In this document: positions 23,881 through 32,332 of the stretch, one piece after another
Numbering within the stretch: position 1 is the stretch's first letter
How the letters are laid out: every line of letters begins with the position of its first letter
Source: a virus
Strand: one strand, 5' to 3'
Length of the DNA stretch: 32,959 nt
Virus record (IMG/VR): IMGVR_UViG_3300040813_000155
Span: 1-32,959 of that record
Notes under the pieces: generated by a model
Database searches by the model: none
The model's input: the letters and a program-made list of their open reading frames with translations, nothing else
Told to the model about the DNA's origin: nothing
Translations under genes and position numbers: made by a program

Positions 23881-24618
23881 TTGACCAAACCAAAACGAAA
23901 AAGAATTATTCGGCGTCGAAAGTCAGGTAGTAAAAATTATTTTAATTTAGAAACCCAAGACGCGATTATACAATATCAGAACTCAGATTGCCTCGAGGAA
24001 AAGAATAAACTTTATTTAGAGAAAATTCTTCCTGCATTTGAGAAACTAGCACAAAACCTGATTTTTATTTATGGGTTCATCTCACCCGGTGAACCATACG
24101 AACACTTAAAGAATGACTGTGTGTCTTTTTTATTCGAGACGATTCATAAATGGAATCCGGATAAAGGGACAAAGGCATTTTCATATTTTAATGTTGTTGC
24201 AAAAAACTGGTTAATCATTAATTCTCGCCGGCGCATCAAGAGTGAACGGCGGCATGTTAGTGTAGATCACCAGGAAGGAATGTCTAGACGTGATAAGCAA
24301 ACTTATGCTTCTCATGATGTAATATTGCCCCCTGATGAAGAGATGATAAAAGCAAACTTTCGAAATGAAATTATGGAAGTACTTGCGGAGATTAAAGGAA
24401 GAGTCAGCGGGGAGAATGAGAAGAAATGTATTGATGCTGTGATTACCGTTTTCGAAACAGTGGATCAATTAGACTTCTTAAATAAGAGAGCAATCTTTGT
24501 ATATGTTAGAGATATATCAGGTTTGTCCCCCAAGCAATTATCAGTTGCTATGTCGATTATTCGAAAACACTATCGTTCTTTAGTCAGGGGCCCTGATAAG
24601 AAATTTGATATATTCTAG
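23881..24618 (+). CDS. T4 gp55-like late sigma factor
   Basis: A 245-aa protein with a highly basic N-terminus. Residues ~75-125 look like sigma region 2: 'CVSFLFETIHKWNPDKGTKA' and 'FSYFNVVAKNWLINSRRR'-like sequence, as in T4-type late sigma factors that recognise the late promoter through RNA polymerase core. The C-terminus ends KKFDIF, a short hydrophobic and acidic end reminiscent of the sliding-clamp-binding tail of gp55. There is no full region 4, in line with gp55. The start is TTG 23881, preceded by AAGGAT about 9 bases away; no in-frame ATG fits before the conserved region. It would direct transcription of the structural genes together with the small downstream protein. Confidence 0.72.
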   Translation: MTKPKRKRIIRRRKSGSKNYFNLETQDAIIQYQNSDCLEEKNKLYLEKILPAFEKLAQNLIFIYGFISPGEPYEHLKNDCVSFLFETIHKWNPDKGTKAFSYFNVVAKNWLIINSRRRIKSERRHVSVDHQEGMSRRDKQTYASHDVILPPDEEMIKANFRNEIMEVLAEIKGRVSGENEKKCIDAVITVFETVDQLDFLNKRAIFVYVRDISGLSPKQLSVAMSIIRKHYRSLVRGPDKKFDIF

Positions 24619-24626
24619 AGGTAAAA

Positions 24627-24992
24627 ATGAGTACAGTCGAGAAAATGATTGACAAAGTTGATAAGTCGGAAGATAAAATAAAGCAGTTTTCTGATCTCTT
24701 GAATTCAATTGAAAAGTCAGATGACAAAAAAAAGCTTTTATGGAAAGAGATATATGAGAATGCACTTTCTGATAGGGCTCAAGCCCAGCTATTGCTGGAT
24801 GAAGCAAAGTCAGAGATGATGGGTGGTGCTTATGAACACTCTACAATGGGCCCGACATTGTCAAAATATCTAGAACGTATGAGTAAATCAAATGAGCAAA
24901 TTTTGAAGTTAGCTGAACTTATAAGTAAGGCAGAAGAAAGGTCTGAGCGAATTGATCCGGATGATTTATTTTCTCAGATTAATGAGGGGTAA
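24627..24992 (+). CDS. Conserved helical acidic protein next to the late sigma gene
   Basis: A 121-aa protein that is almost all helix, with heptad-like Leu/Ile spacing (residues ~5-60 and ~80-110). The C-terminus is acidic, IDPDDLFSQI. No enzyme motif is visible. I associate similar short proteins with marine T4-like phages but cannot give a proven role. Two ideas fit the context: a late-transcription co-activator like gp33, or a small helical packaging or assembly factor. A clear GAGGT precedes the ATG, 8 bases after the sigma gene's stop. Baseplate genes start 2 bases after it ends. Confidence 0.68.
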   Translation: MSTVEKMIDKVDKSEDKIKQFSDLLNSIEKSDDKKKLLWKEIYENALSDRAQAQLLLDEAKSEMMGGAYEHSTMGPTLSKYLERMSKSNEQILKLAELISKAEERSERIDPDDLFSQINEG

Positions 24993-24994
24993 TA

Positions 24995-26650
24995 ATGGCT
25001 GGTGATCCAATTGGAAAACTGTCAGGCGAAAGCAAAGAGTCTAATGCTAGTGCTATAGCAAAGCAAGCGGCCGAGGCACCTGGTGCACCATCACTATATC
25101 GTGGTGTCGTTATTGATGTAATTCATGATCCTGCTATTCTTGACGAAGAGCAACATGAAGAAATGGGCACTACATGTAAAGATGCGTCTTTATTAGAGAT
25201 AGCGCCACGCAATTCATGCATTGTACAAATCGTTACAGCCGGCCAGGGCTCTAGAGAAGATGCTGCATACATGGTTTGTTTTCCGTTCTTCCCCCCTTAT
25301 CTCGGTATGCCAGTTAAACCTGGAGAACATGTTTGGGTTTTTGTAGAGGATAACGAAGCCGGCCCGTCTGCATCATTAGGGTACTGGATTTGCAGAATAT
25401 CAGAGCCTGACTATGTTGATGATATTAATTTCACACATTCGGATAGGGGGTACAATGCCCTAACATCAGTTCCTGATGAGAGGGAAGTAGAGCCACCAGC
25501 TGAAGATGATCGAGGTGCAGGGTTTCCTAACGGGGCTGGTATACCTGGAAAAATGAGATTACGGAATGAAGGAAAGTATGATCAGATATATTCTGGTTCA
25601 TTAGGCATGCAATCAGTTACTCTAGAGCCAGTGCCTCGTTGGACCAAGCGGCCAGGTGACCTTGTCTTACAGGGCTCAAATAATACTATGATATCCCTTG
25701 GCGAAGACAGAGGTTATACAAAGGACTCACTTGAAGAATCATTTGCCGAGCCACCACAGTGGTCTAATGCAACAACGACGGGTGCTTCTTTAGCTCAGCT
25801 AAATTTTGATGCACCCCCTGAAGATGGTGCAACAGACAAGAATGAAAGAACATTCTCTGGAACTATTGACATGGTCGCCGGCCGGGGCAGGTACCTTCCT
25901 GATCCAGATTCTCCTGCAGAATTAACGGCATGTAGGGTCATAACAAACTCGAGAAATTATGATGAAACCGATAAGAATGCTGTTGGCGCTGGGAATGATG
26001 CAGATAATGTACAAAATAGATTAACAGATGCATCAGAGGGTGATCCGGATTTTTTTAATGATGCATCCCGAATTTATATTTCAATGAATACGCTACCTGA
26101 CTTTAATTTTAGTTTAGAGTATCCCCAGGTTCCACCTGCAGGGGATCCTAATGATGGTGCTGATATTGAAATTTTGGAAGAGTTTGCTGAAGGTATAGGT
26201 CAGGCTGCAATTATTGCAAAGTCCGATGAGGTTCGAATTATTGCTAGGCAGGATCTTGAAGCCCCAGACGGCCCTATCCAGGGCTCTATTACGATTGTTA
26301 AAGAAGGTACTGCAGATGATGAAGCGGGTGAAGGACGAGGGATTATTACAATTCGTCCTGACGGCGTTATTATGATTGACGGCCCAAAGGTAGTTATAGG
26401 CTCTGGAATTGAAAAAGGCCCGGGCGAAGGTGCTCAAGTTTCTCTCGGTTTAGGTGCTACCGAACCGATGCTTTTAGGGGATTTATTTATTACGGCTATT
26501 CATAACTTTGCCAATAATCTAGCTACGACAATTGAAACGTCCATATCAAATCTGGGCGCACCGACGCTTATGCCCCCGCTACGAGGTCATATTGCAACTC
26601 TTAAACAGGAGATGGATGATGCCCGCTCTAAAGTAGCAAAGTTATTATAG
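24995..26650 (+). CDS. Baseplate spike/hub protein with OB-fold and needle-like beta region
   Basis: A 551-aa structural protein. Residues ~35-145 read as an OB-fold like that at the base of T4 gp5 and VgrG spikes ('YRGVVIDVIHDP', 'CIVQIVTAGQG', 'PGEHVWVFVED', 'GYWICRIS'). Residues ~405-475 are beta strands of needle type ('SDEVRIIARQD', 'GSITIVKEG', 'GIITIRPDGVIMIDGPKVVIGSG'), as in the trimeric gp5 beta-helix. The C-terminal ~55 residues are helical. No lysozyme domain is seen, so cell-wall cutting must be done elsewhere. Position just before gp25- and gp6-like genes supports a baseplate role. GAGGGG overlaps the upstream stop. Confidence 0.7.
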   Translation: MAGDPIGKLSGESKESNASAIAKQAAEAPGAPSLYRGVVIDVIHDPAILDEEQHEEMGTTCKDASLLEIAPRNSCIVQIVTAGQGSREDAAYMVCFPFFPPYLGMPVKPGEHVWVFVEDNEAGPSASLGYWICRISEPDYVDDINFTHSDRGYNALTSVPDEREVEPPAEDDRGAGFPNGAGIPGKMRLRNEGKYDQIYSGSLGMQSVTLEPVPRWTKRPGDLVLQGSNNTMISLGEDRGYTKDSLEESFAEPPQWSNATTTGASLAQLNFDAPPEDGATDKNERTFSGTIDMVAGRGRYLPDPDSPAELTACRVITNSRNYDETDKNAVGAGNDADNVQNRLTDASEGDPDFFNDASRIYISMNTLPDFNFSLEYPQVPPAGDPNDGADIEILEEFAEGIGQAAIIAKSDEVRIIARQDLEAPDGPIQGSITIVKEGTADDEAGEGRGIITIRPDGVIMIDGPKVVIGSGIEKGPGEGAQVSLGLGATEPMLLGDLFITAIHNFANNLATTIETSISNLGAPTLMPPLRGHIATLKQEMDDARSKVAKLL

Positions 26651-26659
26651 GAGTAAAAA

Positions 26660-27514
26660 ATGTCAGTACCTGGTGCAGTAGCAGAGCCTTTTAATGCAGC
26701 AATAGCTGTAGCTACGGCATGCATGCCCCTTGAATGCCCACCTCCCCAACCGGAAGAGTCTGCAGACGCTGAGGGTGTATATGAACCTTTTGGAATATGT
26801 AACTTGATGCTTAAGCTAGCACTGGGTTCAATCGCTCCATTTTTACCGATGCTAAATATTGTTTTAGACATTGATATCCCTGGGTTTCTAGAGTTACCAG
26901 GTCTAGCAGTCGAGCTTCCTGCATTACCGTTTAAGTTAATTGCGCCTGGCCTCCCACCAATTCCAATACCTGATATCGGCATAATAGGGGACTTAGATAT
27001 GCCAGAACTGCCAGCATTGGGTGCATTGATCTTTGGATTATTATCTCTGCCGATTGATTTTGCTATTGGGCTTCTAGAGTTTAAGATTCCAGATCTATCT
27101 TTTGATGGCTTACTTGATTTAGTGCTTCCTGCAATCGCATTAGCGCTTGATATTCCAGCATTAATGCTTCCAACATTAGGTCTCTTAGATTTAGCTATCT
27201 GCTTTATCGGTCTTTTAATATTACCAATAATGCTTATTTTTATGTTCATGGAACCTATGCTTGATGCACTTAAGGCTGCAGGTGAAAAAGTACCTAAGGT
27301 ACCTACTGAGGAAGAGATCAAGGCTATGGCGGGTGATTTAACAGACGAAGAAAAGCGCGCTAAGGCTGAAGAAGCCTTGAACAGGCTAGCAGCAAAAGAG
27401 GCAGCAGAAGAAAAAGCTGCAAGACAAGCAGCTGCGGACGCCGAGTCTCGTGCAGGAATAAAAAAGAGGCATGCAGGTTGGAAGCCAGGCCTTGGCGATG
27501 ATTTCTATGGTTAA
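26660..27514 (+). CDS. Very hydrophobic proline-rich baseplate-region protein
   Basis: A 284-aa protein of no recognised family. Residues ~50-205 are dense in Leu, Ile, Pro and Gly, with a recurring (I/L)P-x-(I/L) rhythm such as 'LPPIPIPDIGIIGDL' and 'IPDLSFDGLLDLVLP', and no clear single 20-residue helices. The last ~75 residues are charged and helical (EEEIKAMAG...KAEEALNRLAAKEAAEEK), like a coiled coil. No signal peptide is seen. It lies between the spike-like and gp25-like genes, so it may be a membrane-touching tip, plug or tape-like part of the injection apparatus. A long reverse-strand frame inside it is a shadow. Function is unknown. Confidence 0.75.
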   Translation: MSVPGAVAEPFNAAIAVATACMPLECPPPQPEESADAEGVYEPFGICNLMLKLALGSIAPFLPMLNIVLDIDIPGFLELPGLAVELPALPFKLIAPGLPPIPIPDIGIIGDLDMPELPALGALIFGLLSLPIDFAIGLLEFKIPDLSFDGLLDLVLPAIALALDIPALMLPTLGLLDLAICFIGLLILPIMLIFMFMEPMLDALKAAGEKVPKVPTEEEIKAMAGDLTDEEKRAKAEEALNRLAAKEAAEEKAARQAAADAESRAGIKKRHAGWKPGLGDDFYG

Positions 27515-27578
27515 GAATTAACGTATATTCTCGCCAAGATGATAATTAGTTACTAGATAACTTTTAAAGGGTAGATGT

Positions 27579-28094
27579 ATGTCCGACAACGATAGTTGCA
27601 ATATTCAAAACCAATCCTCCAGGATATATGACTTCAGGTCTGTCGGCATTAAAGATGAGTTCTATCAAGAGAACAAGCGAAGGTGGGATGACAATGAAAT
27701 TCCGATTGGGATTAAGACGCCCTTAGAGATTGGTGATGGGGCTGACGGCCTCTTGAGGATGCACAAGAATTTAGCCGATCAAATCCATGATAACTTTAGA
27801 AATTTAATTCTGACAAATCATGGTGACCGACTGGGGTTTTATGATTTTGGTGCAAACTTAAGTGAGCTTACTCATGAAATCGGTTCTGAGGATGGTGATA
27901 AAGAGGCAATCCGTAGAATAGCTAAAGCAGCTAGAAAATATGCACCCTTTATTTCCTTGAAGACATTCGAGACTTTCACTGACCATCGTGAAAATGAACA
28001 TACAGGAAAGTTAGGTATCAGAATTATTTACGACATTCCCAGAATAGCAGTTAAAGACAAAGCAATCGAAGTAATATTGTATTCGACAGGATAA
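27579..28094 (+). CDS. Baseplate wedge protein, gp25/GPW-like
   Basis: A 171-aa protein of the GPW/gp25 family. Typical parts are 'IPIGIKTPLEIGDGADGLLRMH' near residue 45, 'LILTNHGDRLGFYDFGANLSEL' near residue 80 and a final strand 'LGIRIIYDIPR'. T4 gp25 (132 aa) sits in the baseplate wedge next to gp6 and helps start sheath assembly. The arrangement gp25-gp6 is as expected. The 64-base gap before it holds a 5-bp A+T-rich hairpin (27548-27562) but no clear promoter. The ATG has a GGGTAG-type ribosome-binding site. Confidence 0.82.
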   Translation: MSDNDSCNIQNQSSRIYDFRSVGIKDEFYQENKRRWDDNEIPIGIKTPLEIGDGADGLLRMHKNLADQIHDNFRNLILTNHGDRLGFYDFGANLSELTHEIGSEDGDKEAIRRIAKAARKYAPFISLKTFETFTDHRENEHTGKLGIRIIYDIPRIAVKDKAIEVILYSTG

Positions 28095-28100
28095 TAACTA

Positions 28101-29966
28101 ATGAGTCGCGTAAAGCAAAAAATAAATAATCAAATTAAAAAGAATAGAAACCGCTCTTATATAGCCAGGGATTTTGATTCATTCCGGGCTGAGTTGTATG
28201 ATTACGCTAAATCCTATTTTGGTGACAAGATACGTGACTTCAGCGAAGCCTCTGTTGGTGGACTATTCTTAGATATGGCAGCCATGGTAGGTGACACAAT
28301 GTCATTCTACTTAGATCACCAATTTAATGAGCTAAATTGGGAGACTGCAGTAGAGACCAAGAATATTCACCGCCACCTCCGTGCGGCTGGTGTTAGGCAG
28401 CGGGGGGTTAGCCCTGCGGTTGTTACAGTTAAGTTTACTGCATTTGTCCCATCAAGAATTGAGGACGGAGAATATGTCCCCCACCAAGGCCTATTGCCGA
28501 CTATAGGCGAAGGTACTGTTGTCGCCGGCGGAGGTGTCACATTTGTAACTGTAGAAGATTTATTCATGTGGGAAAAGGACAGGACCGGTAATTTAATAGC
28601 TGGCTCGACAGTGTTCGAGTCTGATGAGAATGGTAACCCTTCCATATTTGAGGTTCAAAGAGAAGTAGTATGCATATCTGGTAAGGAAGCGACTGAGACG
28701 TTTAATATAACAGGTGGCCATAAACCATTTAGGAAAATATCGCTAGCCAGGCAAAGTGTTACTGAGATTCTACAAGTAACAGACTCAGATGGGAATGAAT
28801 ACTATCAGGTTGAGTCGCTTTCCCAAGATACTGTGTTCAGGGGTATCGTCAATATGGACGACGATTATGAACTAGTTGAAAGTAATTTAGAGATTGTACC
28901 GGCGCCTTATAGGTTTATCGTATTGCCCAATGTAACAACAAAGACAACAAAGTTGCAGTTTGGCGGGGGCGATGCGGACTCGCTAGACGACGATATAATT
29001 CCAGACCCTAGTGATTTATCATTGCCGCTTTACGGAAAGACGATGTTTTCACGCTTTTCTATCGACCCAAGCTCAATGCTGGAGACACAGACACTGGGAA
29101 TGGCTCCAAAAAATACAACATTGAAAATTCGGTACCGATTCGGGGGTGGCTTAAATCATAATGTCCAGCCGGGTAGGGTTAGATCAGTAACAACACTCCA
29201 CATCCAATGGCCAATGTTAGAGAACCCTTCGCCTGAAGAGTTAGTTGATATGAGGACGATGAAGACAAAGCTTAAGGTGACCAATGAATATGCTGCAGCT
29301 GGTGGTGCAGCAGCTCCTGATATAGAGGACTTAAGGGCCCAAATTCCTGCAGTACGTTCGATGCAATCTAGAATTGTAAGTAAAGAAGACTTACTAGCAC
29401 GACTATACACAATGCCGTCGTCATTTGGGCGTGTGTTCAGAGCCGGAATACACCAGAACCCGAATAACCCCTTAGCTGCCGAACTATATATTACATGCCA
29501 AGATAGGAAGAGACAATTGTGCACAGCACCTGATAGTCTCAAGAAGAACCTCCGTACATATCTAAATGAATTTAGGCTAATATCTGATGCCATCGAAATC
29601 TTAGATGCACAAATCATAAACTTCAGGGTAGACTTTGATGTAGTAGTTAACCCAAAGTATAATAAGATAATGGTTATTCAGCAAATCATTGCCAAGCTTA
29701 AGGCAGCTTTAGATATTAAAATGTTCCAGATTGATCAGCCTATTATCTTGGTCGACCTAATGAACATTATCATTAATACTGACGGGGTGTTAACGATGAC
29801 CAGTATTAATGTTACGACAATGCGTGGTGTTATTGAAGACAGACTATATAGCGGGATGAGTTTTGATGTTGATTCAAATACTGCGAAGGGGTTGATCGTA
29901 GGCCCTCCTGGCTCAATATTTGAGCTTAGGTATCCCAAATATGATATTGTTGGAAATGCATCTTAA
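28101..29966 (+). CDS. Baseplate wedge protein, gp6/baseplate J-like
   Basis: A 621-aa protein close to T4 gp6 (660 aa) in length. The N-terminus 'YIARDFDSFRAELYDYAKSY' and 'DFSEASVGGLFLDMAAMVGDTMSFYLDHQFNE' are the helical start of gp6/baseplate J proteins, which read 'D..E...G..L....A..ad....Y.d...nE'. The middle (~100-380) is beta-rich. The C-terminal third (~400-590) matches the J-type domain, with 'SKEDLLARLYTMPSSFGRVFRA' and 'VDFDVVVNPKYNKIMVIQQI'. gp6 dimers form the inner ring of the baseplate. It follows the gp25-like gene after 6 bases. Confidence 0.85.
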   Translation: MSRVKQKINNQIKKNRNRSYIARDFDSFRAELYDYAKSYFGDKIRDFSEASVGGLFLDMAAMVGDTMSFYLDHQFNELNWETAVETKNIHRHLRAAGVRQRGVSPAVVTVKFTAFVPSRIEDGEYVPHQGLLPTIGEGTVVAGGGVTFVTVEDLFMWEKDRTGNLIAGSTVFESDENGNPSIFEVQREVVCISGKEATETFNITGGHKPFRKISLARQSVTEILQVTDSDGNEYYQVESLSQDTVFRGIVNMDDDYELVESNLEIVPAPYRFIVLPNVTTKTTKLQFGGGDADSLDDDIIPDPSDLSLPLYGKTMFSRFSIDPSSMLETQTLGMAPKNTTLKIRYRFGGGLNHNVQPGRVRSVTTLHIQWPMLENPSPEELVDMRTMKTKLKVTNEYAAAGGAAAPDIEDLRAQIPAVRSMQSRIVSKEDLLARLYTMPSSFGRVFRAGIHQNPNNPLAAELYITCQDRKRQLCTAPDSLKKNLRTYLNEFRLISDAIEILDAQIINFRVDFDVVVNPKYNKIMVIQQIIAKLKAALDIKMFQIDQPIILVDLMNIIINTDGVLTMTSINVTTMRGVIEDRLYSGMSFDVDSNTAKGLIVGPPGSIFELRYPKYDIVGNAS

Positions 29967-29980
29967 GGAGTTTATAGAGA

Positions 29981-32332
29981 ATGTACTTAAACATAACCGC
30001 TAGCAAAGACACCTATATTCAAAATAAGATTTTAAGTAATAGGTTTAGAACATCTGATGCCAACGTTGGCCAGGCTGGTACACTAGATTTATTTAAGCTT
30101 TATGGAGAGTCATCGTTGCCTACTCTAGAGGCCGTTAATCAAAGCGAAGTAGTAACAATAGTGCTTCCTGATCATGACGGAGACTCAGAGAACTTAGATG
30201 GCCTTTATTTTATAGTGTATGATGATGCCGACATAAAGTATTATGTTTGGTTTGACGTAGATGAGTCAGGAAATGATCCAGCTGTTGTGGGTGCGACAGG
30301 TATCCAGATATCTGTTACGACGACTGATGAAGATGGGGGTGCAAAAGAAACAATCGCATCTACCCTCACCGCTGCACTAGATCTATTAGCGCCATTCTCT
30401 GCTACAAATAAAGGTTCCGGTGAGGTTGAGTTAACCGTTGATGAACCTGGTCCCGTCAAGAATGCGTCGTCCGGTACCATAGCTGATTCGAATTTCTCGA
30501 TTAACGTGACGCAACAAGGCAATAAAGCTGGAACCTATAATCTAGATGTCGACGGTGATCTTGTACCAGAAACCGCGGTTGAGTTATCTAGGATATTTGT
30601 TGATTTTGACCTCAGCATATTAAATGACATGTCGACATTAGATTCTACACATTCTGATTTTAATGCAACACTTTATTTATATGACATCCTCGACGGCCAG
30701 ATGGCACCAACTAATTTTAATGTTGAAGTATTTCCTATGGCACAGTCTTTTACAGAAGGTATAGGACGAGATACCGGTGCATTTAGTGATCTAGATATAT
30801 GCAATTTTGTTACCGCATCATATTCAGCTGAACCGATATTATGGAACTCAGCGGGTGCCGACGCAAAAGGTGTGTTAGGAAACCCTGATTTAGACGTATA
30901 CTGTAGCGCATCTAATGATGAAGGCGGCTTTGATCAGTTATATGTTAGTAAGAACTTTGTCGACGGCACTGAGCCATTTAGTTTTGATGTGACAACATTA
31001 GTAAAAAAGATGCTTGGAGAAACGCCGGATATCACACCTAACGGGTTTAGGATTTCATTTTCTGAGCTTGAAGAACAAGACTCCAAAACATATTTCTTAA
31101 AGAGATTTGCATCTCGACATGCACTAAACCAGTATTTACGTCCAAGGCTTTGTATTTCTTGGAATGATTCATTTAGAGATAATAGCAAGAATGCTATTTT
31201 TGATACCGACAACACATTATTATTTCAAAATAGTGTCAGGGGTGTTGCAACGCATCTTGCTGCCGAAAGAGAAGATTTAACGTTAACCCTCTCTACAGGC
31301 TCATATGAGTCGGCTACACATACTGTAGCTCGGTTAACAGCATATGGTGATTCTGATACTGAGATTGATGGAATGTACTCTGTTATTTTTAGTGAAGATG
31401 AAGGGAACCTATTATCATCCACCGATACATCAATTGTTTCCAGTCAACCTGAGATTGTACGGGTGGTATTAGTTGATCATGATACAGACAGTGAGAACTT
31501 GAGAGGCTACTATTTTACGATTGCAAATAATGATGCCCCGGTAATATACGATTTTTGGTTCGGTTACGTTGATGATGATGCCCCCGCTAGTGATAATACA
31601 CAAGTACATGTAGTAATAGAAGAAGGTGACACAGGGGAGACGATTACCAATACGTTAGTTGCAACAATTAACTCTGGAACATCTGGCCTAACAGCAACAG
31701 CATTTAGTCTTTGCGCTGTACACGTAGAGTTAGACGATGTCGGTGAGCCAGCAAATCTTGCTTCTACAGGAACAGTTCCAGACGAAGACTTTAAGGTGTC
31801 TAGATACCAGGAAGGAAATTCTGTAACGCTACAAGATCATATTGTTGCTAGCGGGTCTATAGATTTTGCTACGTCCTGGGCTGATTCTGATGGTGTAACG
31901 CTTCATACTGGTACACTTACTGTTAATACTCCTATAAGATCAGCATATAATGCTATAGCTAGAAATTTGACATTTTCTGTATTGAATGCCAAGCCAGCAT
32001 ATAAAACATCAGAGCGCGCCAAATTTAGAGTTTTTGCTAAAGACCACAACCAAAATCTCGGTGCTAGTAAGCTCGAGCTAGAAATAGACAGCATTATTTT
32101 TGATGAAATGTATTATAGGATTAGAGACACTGTTTCAGGTGATCTAATAGTTCCATTTGAAAATGACAAAAATGGTACGAGGCTTTCTACGGATTCAAAT
32201 GGAATGTACTTCGAGGTTGTAATGAGCACACTTTTTCCAGGCCGAGCATACACAGTCGATTTATTAATCGTTGAAAATGGCAATGAGATTGTCTATGAAT
32301 GTAAAGGTACAAGGTTTAGGGTTGATCTATAA
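29981..32332 (+). CDS. Virion structural protein with an internally duplicated domain
   Basis: A 783-aa acidic beta-rich protein. It starts MYLNITASKDTYIQNKIL, a pattern seen in phage structural proteins that bind wedge or fibre parts. A domain of ~125 residues occurs twice, at ~57-183 and ~491-613. The shared markers are V.VVL.DHD.DSENL.G.YF, ETI..TL.A and P..ASSGT..D..F.....Q.GN. Residues ~190-400 look like a carbohydrate-binding-like jelly roll ('YLYDILDGQMAPTNFNVEVFPM'), and ~640-783 like Ig-type strands. It is not recognisably gp7 or gp8, but its place after gp6 suits a peripheral baseplate protein. AGGAG precedes the ATG. Confidence 0.72.
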   Translation: MYLNITASKDTYIQNKILSNRFRTSDANVGQAGTLDLFKLYGESSLPTLEAVNQSEVVTIVLPDHDGDSENLDGLYFIVYDDADIKYYVWFDVDESGNDPAVVGATGIQISVTTTDEDGGAKETIASTLTAALDLLAPFSATNKGSGEVELTVDEPGPVKNASSGTIADSNFSINVTQQGNKAGTYNLDVDGDLVPETAVELSRIFVDFDLSILNDMSTLDSTHSDFNATLYLYDILDGQMAPTNFNVEVFPMAQSFTEGIGRDTGAFSDLDICNFVTASYSAEPILWNSAGADAKGVLGNPDLDVYCSASNDEGGFDQLYVSKNFVDGTEPFSFDVTTLVKKMLGETPDITPNGFRISFSELEEQDSKTYFLKRFASRHALNQYLRPRLCISWNDSFRDNSKNAIFDTDNTLLFQNSVRGVATHLAAEREDLTLTLSTGSYESATHTVARLTAYGDSDTEIDGMYSVIFSEDEGNLLSSTDTSIVSSQPEIVRVVLVDHDTDSENLRGYYFTIANNDAPVIYDFWFGYVDDDAPASDNTQVHVVIEEGDTGETITNTLVATINSGTSGLTATAFSLCAVHVELDDVGEPANLASTGTVPDEDFKVSRYQEGNSVTLQDHIVASGSIDFATSWADSDGVTLHTGTLTVNTPIRSAYNAIARNLTFSVLNAKPAYKTSERAKFRVFAKDHNQNLGASKLELEIDSIIFDEMYYRIRDTVSGDLIVPFENDKNGTRLSTDSNGMYFEVVMSTLFPGRAYTVDLLIVENGNEIVYECKGTRFRVDL

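Noticed and set aside
26587-27321. Long reverse-strand open frame (244 codons)
   Set aside because: It is rich in Ser/Asn/Gly/Ile/Lys in a pattern that mirrors the hydrophobic codons of the forward gene. The forward frame has a good ribosome-binding site and operon context.
27548-27562. Hairpin AGTTA-CTAGA-TAACT before the gp25-like gene as a terminator
   Set aside because: The stem is only 5 A+T-rich pairs and it lies inside a baseplate operon; chance is likely.
29156-29617. Reverse-strand open frame inside the gp6-like gene
   Set aside because: Shadow of a well-supported baseplate gene, with no family likeness.
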